Assembly: GCF_000384315.1 (NCBI RefSeq)
Contig: NZ_ARVW01000001.1
Coordinates: 8,787,001-8,851,000 of the forward strand
DNA length: 64,000 nucleotides
DNA from: Amycolatopsis nigrescens CSC17Ta-90
GTDB lineage: Bacteria; Actinomycetota; Actinomycetes; Mycobacteriales; Pseudonocardiaceae
Direction: 5' to 3'
Made by a program: the position numbers and the translations under genes. This document shows positions 31,903 to 41,231 of this stretch, in pieces. The notes under the pieces were generated by a model. That model did no database searches, was not told the origin of the DNA, and was given only the letters and a program-made list of their open reading frames with translations. The first letter of the stretch is position 1. Each line of letters begins with the position of its first letter.

Positions 31903-32669
31903 GCACGGACCCGGCCGCCTGGTACTGCTACGCGGTGACCCGCCCGGCGGGAAAGGACGCGCTGGACGGAATCCACGGCCTGCGCGGCGAGCCGGTGCAG
32001 GCGGTCACCCACGGCGAGCTGACCGCGGTGGTCAGCTCGGTACCGGCGGCCGAATTCGGCGAGGAGTCCTTGCGTGCCGGCCTGGAAGACCTGGCCTGGC
32101 TGGAGGAGGTCGCCCGTGCGCACAACGACGTGGTGGACGGCGTGGCTCGGCGGGCCGTCACCCTGCCGTTGCGGCTGGCGACGATCTACCTGGACCGGCC
32201 GCGAGTTCAGGCCATGCTGCGCGAGCGCGGGCCACGGATCTCGGCGGCACTCGACCGGGTGGACGGAAGGGCCGAGTGGGGGGTGAAGGTTTACGCGGAT
32301 CCCGCTGCGACGGCCACTCCCGCCGCCGGGGAAACCGGGACGCCGTCGGGCCGCTCGTATCTGCGGAAGAGACTGGCGGAGCGCCGTTCCCGGGACGACG
32401 CGTGGCGTGCGGTCACGGAGGCCGCCGAAGCGGTGGACCGGGAACTGGGCGCGCTGGCCGAGGACCGGCGCCGCCACCGCGCCCAGCACCCCGAACTCTC
32501 CGGTGTGCCTGGCCGGAACGTGCTCAACCTGGCCTACCTCGTGCCGGTGCCGCACGGAGACCGATTCCTCGCGCGGGTGGACGAGCTCCGCGGCACCGCT
32601 CACGGCTGCCGCATCGAGGTTACGGGACCGTGGGTGCCCTACTCGTTCGCGTTGCCGGAGGAGCCATGA
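31899..32669 (+). CDS. gvpL: Gas vesicle protein GvpL (GvpF/L family)
   Basis: The 256-residue protein is the second GvpF/L paralogue in the operon: WYCYAVTRPAG at the start, LTAVVSSVPAAEFGEE, TLPLRLATIYLDRPRVQAML, EWGVKVYADP and the closing GPWVPYSFALPEE. It contains a longer inserted linker (about 130-165) than the GvpF copy. GvpL is proposed to be the hub that contacts most other Gvp proteins. It overlaps gvpJ upstream and gvpS downstream by 4 bp each. Confidence 0.9.
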   Translation: MSTDPAAWYCYAVTRPAGKDALDGIHGLRGEPVQAVTHGELTAVVSSVPAAEFGEESLRAGLEDLAWLEEVARAHNDVVDGVARRAVTLPLRLATIYLDRPRVQAMLRERGPRISAALDRVDGRAEWGVKVYADPAATATPAAGETGTPSGRSYLRKRLAERRSRDDAWRAVTEAAEAVDRELGALAEDRRRHRAQHPELSGVPGRNVLNLAYLVPVPHGDRFLARVDELRGTAHGCRIEVTGPWVPYSFALPEEP

Positions 32670-32896
32670 CCGCGGAGGTGGACGTCTGGTCCTCCGGTGA
32701 CGGTCCATCCGCGGACCCGGAGATCGCGCTGGTCGACCTGCTGGACCGGCTGCTCGCCGGCGGGGTGGTGCTCACCGGGGACGTGACCCTGTCGATCGCC
32801 GGAGTCGACCTCGTGCACATCTCGTTGCGCGCACTGATCACGTCGGTGCGCGCGGACCGGCCTCCAGTTCCGGACGAGGGAAGGACACTCGGATGA
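32666..32896 (+). CDS. gvpS: Gas vesicle protein GvpS (small GvpA paralogue)
   Basis: The 76-residue protein shows the GvpA-type pattern IALVDLLDRLLAGGVVLTGDVTLSIAGVDLVHISLRALITSV, with short hydrophilic ends. In actinobacterial operons this small paralogue between gvpL and gvpK is called GvpS. Together with GvpA and GvpJ it makes three shell-type proteins in one operon. It has ATGA overlaps on both sides. Confidence 0.85.
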   Translation: MTAEVDVWSSGDGPSADPEIALVDLLDRLLAGGVVLTGDVTLSIAGVDLVHISLRALITSVRADRPPVPDEGRTLG

Positions 32897-33165
32897 CCGA
32901 GCGCATCGACACGGACCGGGACACCGTGGAGCGCGACCTGATGAAGCTGGTGCTGACCATCGTCGAGCTGCTGCGCCAGCTGATGGAGCGCCAAGCGCTG
33001 CGCCGGGTCGACGAGGGAGACCTCACCGAGGACCAGGAGGAGCGGCTCGGCCTGACGCTGATGCTCCTGGAGGAGCGGCTGACCAGCCTGCGGGAACGCT
33101 ACGGCCTCTCCGCCGCCGACCTGAACCTCGACCTCGGCCCGCTCGGCAGCCTGCTCCCCCGCTAG
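32893..33165 (+). CDS. gvpK: Gas vesicle protein GvpK
   Basis: The 90-residue protein matches GvpK: DRDTVERDLMKLVLTIVELLRQLMERQALRRVDEGDLTEDQEERLGLTLMLLEERL, ending GLSAADLNLDLGPLGSLL. It is helical and acts in vesicle assembly. It closes the ten-gene operon. Its stop overlaps the 3' end of the convergent MutS-like gene by 4 bp, so there is no room for an intrinsic terminator between them. Confidence 0.9.
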   Translation: MTERIDTDRDTVERDLMKLVLTIVELLRQLMERQALRRVDEGDLTEDQEERLGLTLMLLEERLTSLRERYGLSAADLNLDLGPLGSLLPR

Positions 33166-34670
33166 CCGGGCCGCCCGTGCCCGGTGCCGAAGATCTTGCG
33201 GTACAGGTCGGTGCCGTGGGCGGTGGGCGACGGCTCGCCGGGGCCGAGTCGGAAGGTGCGTTCGCCGTCGTCGCGGCGGGCGGCGCGGAGGAAGAGGCAC
33301 CGGGCCGGGAACTCGGCCCGCATCCGGCGCGCGAGCTCGTACAGGTGCGTCACGAACACCACCCGCAGGCCGCTGTCGGTCAGCGCCAGGATGATCTCGG
33401 CCGCGATGTCCGAGCCCTCCCGCTCGTTCGTCGAGGTGAAGGACTCGTTGCAGAGCAGGAGCGCGCCCCGGCCGGCCTTGTCGGCGATCGTGCTCATCCT
33501 GGCCAGCTCCTCGTCGAGCTTGCCACTGGTCATCGAGGGGTCTTCTTCCCGTTTGTAGTGCGTGAAAACCCCGGTGACGGCCGACGCGGCGAACTCTTCG
33601 GCCGCCACGAACATGCCGGCCTGCATCATCAGCTGGGCGACGCCGACGCTGCGCAGGAAGGTGGACTTGCCGCCCTGATTGGGCCCACCGACCATGATCA
33701 CGCCGCGGCCGTCCGCGTCGAGGTCACTGCCCACCACACGCCGGCGCAGCCGCAGGGCGAGACAGGGCTCGTACAGTCCCCGCGCGGAGAGCAGGTGCTC
33801 GTCCGGCGCGCCAGGTGCGGGCAAGCAGGTCGGCATCCCCAGTCCGGACAACGTTTCCGCGAGGTTGACGCAACCGAGGTAGAAGCCGAGTTCGTCGCGC
33901 AGGGCGAGGAAGAAGTCGCGGACGTGGTCGGCCGACTGCGCGGTCACGTTGGCGATCTCGTTCAGGGCGCGGCCGCGCAGCTCGGCCAGCGCGCGGTAGT
34001 CGTTCTCGTCTCGGCCGGTGACCGTGTAGCTGAGCTTGGACTTCTTCAGCGCCCGATGGCCGGCGGGGTTGCGGACCTTCCCCGGCGGCTCGCGCAGCAC
34101 GAAGCCGACGGCCTTGTTCCCCTCCCCCAGCCCGGCGCGCACCACGATGCCCTGCTCGAAGCGCAGCTGTTCGAGCAGGGCATCCATCGTGCGGAGGTAG
34201 TCGTCGTCCAGTTCGGTGCGGATCGTCCGGAACAGCCGGGTGAACCCGGCCGAGCGGAACTCGCCGGCGTGCCGCTCGGCCAGCCGCCGCAGCCGGCGCA
34301 GGAAGTCGCCGAGCACCTCCAGCACCCGCACCGCCCGGTTCAGCAACGGCTCCGGACGGCCGGTGAAGGCGCTTCGGAGCAGTTTCCGCTCGGCCGCGAT
34401 CGCCTGGCCGGCGAGCTCGAACAGTTCGCGCACGGCCGCGGGGTTGCGCAGGCAGTCGGCGAGCACCTGTTGGCGGTAGCCGATCTCGGCCGGATCGGTG
34501 AGCGCGTTCAGGGTCGCGGCACGGGCCAGCGAAAGCAGCAGCTCGTCCCCGCGGGCCATGTCCGCCCAGAGCGTGCCGAGTTCGAGGTCGCCGACCAGGT
34601 CCGCGGCGTTGGCCGGCTCCGGTGCGCCGGGGTCGAAGTCCCCGTCGGCGAACATCAGCCGCGGCCTCAC
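33162..34670 (-). CDS. MutS-like ATPase, second of a tandem pair
   Basis: The 502-residue protein has the MutS lever/core region (about 60-300) and the ABC-type ATPase domain with Walker A GGPNQGGKST (about 328-337; usual GPNMGGKST), Walker B LLCNESFTST and the switch VFVTHLYEL. It lacks the mismatch-recognition and connector domains of MutS and the Smr domain of MutS2. Proteins of this short class are usually annotated as DNA mismatch repair proteins but their function is unknown. The stop overlaps gvpK (convergent), and its start overlaps the stop of the upstream paralogue by 4 bp, so the two are coupled. Confidence 0.85.
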   Translation of the reverse strand: MRPRLMFADGDFDPGAPEPANAADLVGDLELGTLWADMARGDELLLSLARAATLNALTDPAEIGYRQQVLADCLRNPAAVRELFELAGQAIAAERKLLRSAFTGRPEPLLNRAVRVLEVLGDFLRRLRRLAERHAGEFRSAGFTRLFRTIRTELDDDYLRTMDALLEQLRFEQGIVVRAGLGEGNKAVGFVLREPPGKVRNPAGHRALKKSKLSYTVTGRDENDYRALAELRGRALNEIANVTAQSADHVRDFFLALRDELGFYLGCVNLAETLSGLGMPTCLPAPGAPDEHLLSARGLYEPCLALRLRRRVVGSDLDADGRGVIMVGGPNQGGKSTFLRSVGVAQLMMQAGMFVAAEEFAASAVTGVFTHYKREEDPSMTSGKLDEELARMSTIADKAGRGALLLCNESFTSTNEREGSDIAAEIILALTDSGLRVVFVTHLYELARRMRAEFPARCLFLRAARRDDGERTFRLGPGEPSPTAHGTDLYRKIFGTGHGRPG

Positions 34671-36208
34671 CGGCGGATCCGTTCGACGAGCTGCTCGTAG
34701 GTCAGGCCGTGCTTCCTGGCGATCGCGATCGCGTACGCGTGCCCATCGGCCGGGCCTCGCACCAGCTTGTAGGTGCGGGTGGCGAGGCTGTCACCGGACA
34801 CCGTGCTGACCATGCTCACCGTCTTGTCGCTGAGCCGGGACAGCTCGTCGATGAAGCTCACCCACAGGCACAGCGCGTCGAGTCCGGCTATCCGGCCGAG
34901 GATCGTCTCGCTGAGCGACCGGGCGTCCCGCAACGTGGTCGAGGTGAAGATCTCGTTCAGGATGAGCACGCTGTCCGGCGTGGCCAGCTCCATGATCTCG
35001 TGCAGCCGGCGCAGTTCCTCCTCCAGTTTCCCGGCGAGGGTGTCCAGGCTTTCCTCGCGCTCGTAGTGGGTGAGGATGCGGTCCGGCAGATACACCCGCA
35101 CCTCGCTGCCGGGGACGGGACAGCCCAGCGCGGCCAGGTGGTGCAGCTGGCCGAAGGTGCGGGAGAGCGTCGTCTTGCCGCCCTGGTTGGGCCCGGAGAC
35201 GACCAGGATGCGTTCGGCCCCGGTCAGGTGGAAGTCGTTCACCACGACGCGTTCGCCGCGCGCGGTCAGCGACGCCGCCATGGCGAGATCGAACGCTTCG
35301 CGCGCGGCGAACTCCTTGACCGCGGCCGAAACCGCCGGATAGCAGATGGCAAGGCCGGCCTCGCGCAGCGGCGCGAGATAGCTCAGGTAGCCGAGGTAGA
35401 ACCGCAGCTCGCGGTCGAGCCGGACGACGGTGTCGGAGAGCAGGTCGCGGTGCTCGGCGTGGAACCCGGCGAGTTCGGCGAACAGGCCGGGATCCAGGCG
35501 CACCACCAGGTCCAGCACGCTCGACTCGACCTTGTCCATGCCCAGATCCGCGGCGAGATCCCTGCGGTAGTCCTGCCGCGCCGCTCCGCCGAACCGCTCG
35601 AAGGTCGCCCGCACCCGCTCGCCGAAGCCCGCGCCCTCGTCCGGGCCGCTGTTCGCGACGGTGATCGTGTCGTCGTGGAACCAGAGGTCGTAGCGGACCT
35701 CGCCGAGCCGGTCGCGCAGGCTCTTCGCCTGTTCGCGCGGCGACCGGAACTCAGCCGACCGCACGTGCTCGCCGAGGTCGTCGCGCACCGCCCGCAGACC
35801 GGGTGAGCCGATCTCGACGGCGGCGAGTTCCTCGGCGAACGCGGCCACCGCGTCGGCGTAACCGAGCACGATGGTGAGGAACCAGCGGTGCTTCTGCGGC
35901 GGGTGGCGCACCCCGTCCAGGAGGCGCAGCCGGCGCCGCACCGTGCGCATCGCGGTGGCGAACCGCTCGGCCACCGCGCGCACCTCGGCGTTCTCCAGAT
36001 CGCGGAAGACCTGCTGACGGAACCCGACCAGCTCGGGGTCACGCAGCGGGTGGCGGAAGTACGGCGCGAGCGGCACGTCGGCGTTCGCCCGCACGATCGC
36101 GCCCGCCACCTGGTCGAGGTTCAAATCACGAAAATGATCCGGCTCCGCCGCCGTGTCGAGGTCGCCCGGCTGCCCGGCCCGGCCGAACAGGATGCTGCGG
36201 ATGGCCAC
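34667..36208 (-). CDS. MutS-like ATPase, first of a tandem pair
   Basis: The 513-residue protein starts at a GTG and shares the architecture of the gene below it: a helical core (about 50-310) and an ATPase domain with SGPNQGGKTT (about 338-347), Walker B VLILNEIFTSTTL and the switch WVSFIDELS. The two paralogues clearly differ in sequence, which suggests a heterodimer in the manner of eukaryotic MSH pairs (inference). No recognition domain is present. It lies 41 bp downstream of trxA on the same strand, so merR-trxA-mutS-mutS may be one transcript. Confidence 0.85.
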   Translation of the reverse strand: MAIRSILFGRAGQPGDLDTAAEPDHFRDLNLDQVAGAIVRANADVPLAPYFRHPLRDPELVGFRQQVFRDLENAEVRAVAERFATAMRTVRRRLRLLDGVRHPPQKHRWFLTIVLGYADAVAAFAEELAAVEIGSPGLRAVRDDLGEHVRSAEFRSPREQAKSLRDRLGEVRYDLWFHDDTITVANSGPDEGAGFGERVRATFERFGGAARQDYRRDLAADLGMDKVESSVLDLVVRLDPGLFAELAGFHAEHRDLLSDTVVRLDRELRFYLGYLSYLAPLREAGLAICYPAVSAAVKEFAAREAFDLAMAASLTARGERVVVNDFHLTGAERILVVSGPNQGGKTTLSRTFGQLHHLAALGCPVPGSEVRVYLPDRILTHYEREESLDTLAGKLEEELRRLHEIMELATPDSVLILNEIFTSTTLRDARSLSETILGRIAGLDALCLWVSFIDELSRLSDKTVSMVSTVSGDSLATRTYKLVRGPADGHAYAIAIARKHGLTYEQLVERIRR

Positions 36209-36249
36209 GCGTCCAGAGCATACCGATCACCGCCGCACAACGAGGCCGG

Positions 36250-36597
36250 TTACTGCTCCAGCGCCTCGTCCAGCTCCGCCAGCAACCGCGCCTTCGCCCT
36301 GGCGCCGACGATCGTCCGCACCACCACGCCATCGCGGAAGAGCATCAGGGTCGGCAGCGACATCACCTGGTAGTTCCGCGCGACCAGCGGGTTCTCGTCG
36401 TTGTTGAGCTTGCGGATGGCCAGCGAGCCGGCGCGTTCCTCGGCGATCTCCGCGAGCACCGGGGCGATCATGTGGCAGGGCGGGCACCACTGCGCCCAGA
36501 AGTCCACCAGGACGGGCTTGTCGTGCTGGAGGACTTCGCGCTCGAACGTCTCGTCCGTAACGGCGAGTACCGCGTTGGAAAGGCTGGTGGGTGACAT
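36250..36597 (-). CDS. trxA: Thioredoxin with WCPPC active site
   Basis: The 115-residue protein has the thioredoxin fold: LVDFWAQWCPPCHMIAPVLAEIAEE, then VMSLPTLMLFRDGVVV with the cis-Pro loop. The active site is Cys38-Pro-Pro-Cys41 instead of the usual CGPC, which should change the redox potential or partner range. The start is the ATG at 36597; it overlaps the stop of merR (TGATG), so the two genes are coupled. The upstream MerR regulator has four cysteines and could sense thiol stress, making this an autoregulated redox unit. Confidence 0.92.
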   Translation of the reverse strand: MSPTSLSNAVLAVTDETFEREVLQHDKPVLVDFWAQWCPPCHMIAPVLAEIAEERAGSLAIRKLNNDENPLVARNYQVMSLPTLMLFRDGVVVRTIVGARAKARLLAELDEALEQ

Positions 36598-37013
36598 CAG
36601 GACTCCTCGGTTTCGGTTACTTCGGGGAAGGTCCGGTCCGCCACGCTGCACGGTCCCGGCGGGCCGACCAGCGCGCCGGCCAGCTTGGCCAGCAGGCTCG
36701 CCCGCACCGAGTTGAGCCGGTCGAGGCAGGCGTCCACCTCCGCGAGCTTGCGCTGGTAGACCTCGATCGAATCGGCGCAGGAATCCCCCGTCTCGTGCCC
36801 GGCACGCAGGCATTCCACGAACGGCCTGGTGTCGTCGAGGCTGAGCCCGAAAGCCTGCAGGGTCAGGATCTCGTTGACGAGCCGGAAGTCCTCTTCGCCG
36901 TACTCCCGGTAGCCGTTCGCCGAGCGCCGCGCCTCGAGCAGCCCCTGTGACTCGTAGAACCGCAGCGCACGAGTCGTCGTTCCGGCACGCTGGGCGAGTT
37001 CACCGATTCGCAT
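36597..37013 (-). CDS. MerR family regulator, probable redox or thiol sensor
   Basis: The 138-residue protein has the MerR winged helix (MRIGELAQRAGTTTRALRFYESQGLL, NGYREYGEEDFRLVNEI), the coiled dimerisation helix and a short C-terminal sensor segment. Cysteines lie at 68, 79, 96 and 122 (ECLRAG, DSCAD, DACLD, PGPCS), enough for metal or thiol-disulfide sensing, though not in the MerR or SoxR order. The promoter directly upstream has the 19-bp spacer and dyad expected of a MerR-type target, so it controls itself and trxA. It is divergent from the ECF sigma gene (about 70 bp). Confidence 0.88.
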   Translation of the reverse strand: MRIGELAQRAGTTTRALRFYESQGLLEARRSANGYREYGEEDFRLVNEILTLQAFGLSLDDTRPFVECLRAGHETGDSCADSIEVYQRKLAEVDACLDRLNSVRASLLAKLAGALVGPPGPCSVADRTFPEVTETEES

Positions 37014-37020
37014 ACTTTTG

Positions 37021-37051
37021 AGCGTAAACCTTGCCCTTTACGTCAAGGCAA
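37021..37051 (-). promoter_or_regulatory. MerR-type promoter with 19-bp spacer and dyad operator
   Basis: On the minus strand, TTGCCT (-35), a 19-bp spacer and TACGCT (-10) precede merR. The spacer contains the dyad CCTTG-N10-CAAGG (37029-37048). Overlong spacers with a central dyad are the signature of MerR-activated promoters. Confidence 0.7.
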
Positions 37052-37082
37052 GAATCGCTTCTCAGCAGCGCAGGAGGCCGGT

Positions 37083-38090
37083 TTGGACCCGAAGGACGAC
37101 TTCGCGACGCTCGTCGAGCGGCATCGCGGGGAGCTGCGGGTGCACTGCTACCGGATGCTGGGCTCGTTCGAAGAGGCGGAGGACCTGGTGCAGGAGACCT
37201 TCCTGCGTGCCTGGAAGAACCTCGGCGGCTTCGAGGGCCGCTCCACGGTGCGGGCCTGGCTGTACCGGATCGCGACGAACGCGTGCCTCGACGCGCTCGA
37301 CGGCAAGGCCCGCCGGGTGCTTCCGCAGCACCTGGCGCCCCCGGCCGGTCCCGGTGTCGGGCTGCCGCCGCGGACCGACATCGCCTGGCTGCAGCCCTTC
37401 CCGGACCGGTTGTGGGAGCCGGTCGCGCCGGGCGAGGCCGAGCCGGACGCGGCGGCGGTCGCCAGGGAGACGCTCGAACTGGCGTTCCTCGCCGCGATTC
37501 AGCATCTGCCGCCCCGGCAGCGGGCCGTGCTGATCCTGCGCGATGTGCTCGGCTGGCCGGCCAGGCAGACCGCGGACCTGCTGGACGGCAGCGTGGCCTC
37601 GGTGAACAGCGCGCTGCAACGGGCCAGGGTCACCTTGAAGGAGCGGCTGCCGGAACGCCGGCTGGACTGGGCGCCGTCGGCCGAGCCCACCGAGCGGGAA
37701 CGGGCGGTGCTGCGCCGGTACATGGCCGCGATGGAACGCGCCGACCTCGGCACGATCGCGGAACTGCTGGCCGAGGACGTCCGTACCAGCATGCCGCCGT
37801 GGCCGATGTGGCTCCAGGGACGCGATGCCGTGGTGGCGGCGCTGACGATGAGCTGGGACGAAGGCTCCCCCGACTACGTGGGCCGGTTCCGGATGCGGCC
37901 GATCCGGGCCAACCACCAGCCCGCGGTAGCGACCTACGTGCGGCGCCGCGCCGACCCCGTCTACCGCGCCTTCGCGCTGTCCGTGCTGCGGATCGAGGAC
38001 GACCGGATCGCGGAGATCACCGCCTTCCACGACACCGCCCTGTTCCCCGCGTTCGGCCTGGCTGCGGCACTACCCAGGGCGCACCGATGA
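37083..38090 (+). CDS. ECF sigma factor with C-terminal SnoaL-like domain (SigJ-like)
   Basis: The 335-residue protein starts at TTG (CAGGAGG upstream). Region 2 is at about 8-75 (HCYRMLGSFEEAEDLVQETFLRAWKNL, VRAWLYRIATNACLD). Region 4 is at about 140-195 (LPPRQRAVLILRDVLGWPARQTADLL, SVNSALQRARVTLKE). A SnoaL/NTF2-like domain follows at 205-330. ECF factors of this layout need no anti-sigma factor; the C-terminal domain modulates activity. No anti-sigma gene is nearby, in agreement. The next gene on the same strand encodes a RibD-like reductase and is a likely target. Confidence 0.9.
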   Translation: MDPKDDFATLVERHRGELRVHCYRMLGSFEEAEDLVQETFLRAWKNLGGFEGRSTVRAWLYRIATNACLDALDGKARRVLPQHLAPPAGPGVGLPPRTDIAWLQPFPDRLWEPVAPGEAEPDAAAVARETLELAFLAAIQHLPPRQRAVLILRDVLGWPARQTADLLDGSVASVNSALQRARVTLKERLPERRLDWAPSAEPTERERAVLRRYMAAMERADLGTIAELLAEDVRTSMPPWPMWLQGRDAVVAALTMSWDEGSPDYVGRFRMRPIRANHQPAVATYVRRRADPVYRAFALSVLRIEDDRIAEITAFHDTALFPAFGLAAALPRAHR

Positions 38091-38151
38091 GTTTTCCGGC
38101 GGCCCGCCGTCTCAAAGGGAGCCAGCACGGAAGATTCGACGGAGGTAGATC

Positions 38152-38703
38152 ATGGCGAAGCTGCTGTACGCGGCCAGCATGTCCTTGGACGGGTTCATCG
38201 CCGGCCCTGGCGGTGACATGTCCTGGCTGAGCGAGCATCTCGGGCCCAATCCGACGATGGACGGGTTCGTGGAGAAGATCGGCGCCATCCTGGTCGGCAA
38301 CCGCAGCTTCCGCGGCGACGACCCGCACCAGGGCGACCCGGAGTCGGAGGGCAAGGCGTTCGGCGGCGGCTGGGAGGGGCCGCAGTTCGTGCTCACCCAC
38401 CACATTCCGGCGACCCCGGTGCCGGATGTCACCTTCGTCGGCGACCTCGGCAGCGGGGTCGCCGCCGCCAAGGCCGCCGCGGGCGACAAGTACGTCAACA
38501 TCATCGGCGCCGACGTCGCCCGGCAGTGCCTTCAGGCGGACTTGCTCGACGAGGTCCTGGTGTGCGTCACGCCCGTCCTGCTCGGCGACGGCGTCCGGCT
38601 GCTCGATCTTCCCGGCGGGACCAACGTCAAGCTGGAAAGCCTTGGCGTGACCGAAGCGCCGGGGGCGGCGAACCTCTGGCTGCGGGTGGCCGGACGGGGC
38701 TAG
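38152..38703 (+). CDS. RibD C-terminal/dihydrofolate-reductase-like protein
   Basis: The 183-residue protein has the bifunctional deaminase-reductase C-terminal fold: LYAASMSLDGFIAGPGGDMSWL, AILVGNRSFRGDD, QFVLTHHIPATP, YVNIIGADVARQCLQADLLDEVLVCVTPVLLGDGVRLLD. These proteins bind NAD(P)H, but the substrate is usually unknown. GGAGGTAG precedes the ATG. It lies 61 bp after the ECF sigma gene, a common neighbourhood for this family, and overlaps the convergent tetR gene by 4 bp. Confidence 0.88.
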   Translation: MAKLLYAASMSLDGFIAGPGGDMSWLSEHLGPNPTMDGFVEKIGAILVGNRSFRGDDPHQGDPESEGKAFGGGWEGPQFVLTHHIPATPVPDVTFVGDLGSGVAAAKAAAGDKYVNIIGADVARQCLQADLLDEVLVCVTPVLLGDGVRLLDLPGGTNVKLESLGVTEAPGAANLWLRVAGRG

Positions 38704-39344
38704 CGGGGATCGGCGGCGCGCAGGGCGGGCGCCACGTGCGCGAGCGCTTCGCGCAGGACGTCGGCCAGCGAGCCGCGGGGGACGACGAGCAGGTCCGAAC
38801 CGGACTCGCCGGGGCGCAGCCAGTGCGCGAGCGCGACGCGGGCGGCGGCGGACACCGCGGCCGCGAGCACCTTGGCCGCGAGGTCGTTTCCGCCTTCACC
38901 GCCTTCACCGCCAATGCGAGCGGAGATCGCGGACGCGAGCGGCTGCTCGATCGAGGCGACCGTCCGCACGAACTCGGTCCGCAGCCCCGGCGCGGAGGTG
39001 ATCAGCATGAGCGCATCGCCGCCCGGTTCGTCATCCCCGGTGTACTGCGCGATCACCGCCTCGACCACGGCTTCGGCGAGCGGTTCGTCCTCGGGCCTGG
39101 CGCGCAGTGCGGCGGAGATCCGCAGCGCCCGCTCCGCGGCGACCGCGGCCACGATCGCCTGTTCCCGGCTGGAGAAGTAGTTGTTGTAGGTCCGCGGCGA
39201 GACGCCCGCGGCCTCGGCGATGTCGTCCACCCGCACGTTCTCCGGACCGCGCTCCATCGCGAGGCGCAACGCCGCCGCGCTGAGAGCCTCGCGGGTGGCG
39301 ACCTTCTTGCGTTCGCGCAGCCCACCGCTGTCTTTCTCGTTCAT
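38700..39344 (-). CDS. TetR family transcriptional regulator
   Basis: The 214-residue protein has the TetR helix-turn-helix (VATREALSAAALRLAMERGPENVRVDDIAEAAGVSPRTYNNYFSSREQAI, about 15-65). A helical ligand domain follows, with a Gly/Glu-rich linker (RIGGEGGEGGND). The NYF motif in place of the usual HFG/YYH is typical of a subgroup that regulates transport or lipid genes. It is divergent from groEL, and a long imperfect palindrome (39367-39394) lies upstream of it. Confidence 0.88.
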   Translation of the reverse strand: MNEKDSGGLRERKKVATREALSAAALRLAMERGPENVRVDDIAEAAGVSPRTYNNYFSSREQAIVAAVAAERALRISAALRARPEDEPLAEAVVEAVIAQYTGDDEPGGDALMLITSAPGLRTEFVRTVASIEQPLASAISARIGGEGGEGGNDLAAKVLAAAVSAAARVALAHWLRPGESGSDLLVVPRGSLADVLREALAHVAPALRAADPR

Positions 39345-39366
39345 GGCGCCAGCCTACCGGCCTAGT

Positions 39367-39394
39367 TGCGCGTACGCATATTTGCGTGCACGCA
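39367..39394. promoter_or_regulatory. Candidate TetR operator between tetR and groEL
   Basis: TGCGCGTACGCA and TGCGTGCACGCA form an imperfect dyad (9 of 12 positions) around a 4-base centre, 23 bp upstream of the tetR start. The TGCG/CGCA steps repeat with local symmetry. Confidence 0.5.
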
Positions 39395-39413
39395 CTTTTG
39401 TGTATGCTCTGGT

Positions 39414-39440
39414 TTGGCACTCGCGGTATGAGAGTGCCAA
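39414..39440. promoter_or_regulatory. CIRCE element (HrcA operator) of groEL
   Basis: TTGGCACTC-N9-GAGTGCCAA is a perfect 9-bp inverted repeat with the exact CIRCE spacing (consensus TTAGCACTC-N9-GAGTGCTAA, one change per arm). It predicts heat-shock control by HrcA. Confidence 0.9.
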
Positions 39441-39449
39441 CTCGGGTGA

Positions 39450-41171
<1,722 letters not shown>

Positions 41172-41178
41172 GCCGGCC

Positions 41179-41213
41179 GACGCCTTCGGTGCGACCTCGG
41201 CACCGAAGGCGTC
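41179..41213. terminator. Bidirectional terminator after groEL
   Basis: A perfect 14-bp stem (gacgccttcggtgc and its complement) with loop gacctcg lies between the convergent groEL and SDR genes. Confidence 0.82.
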
Positions 41214-41231
41214 CTCCCGCGCTGGCGAAGA

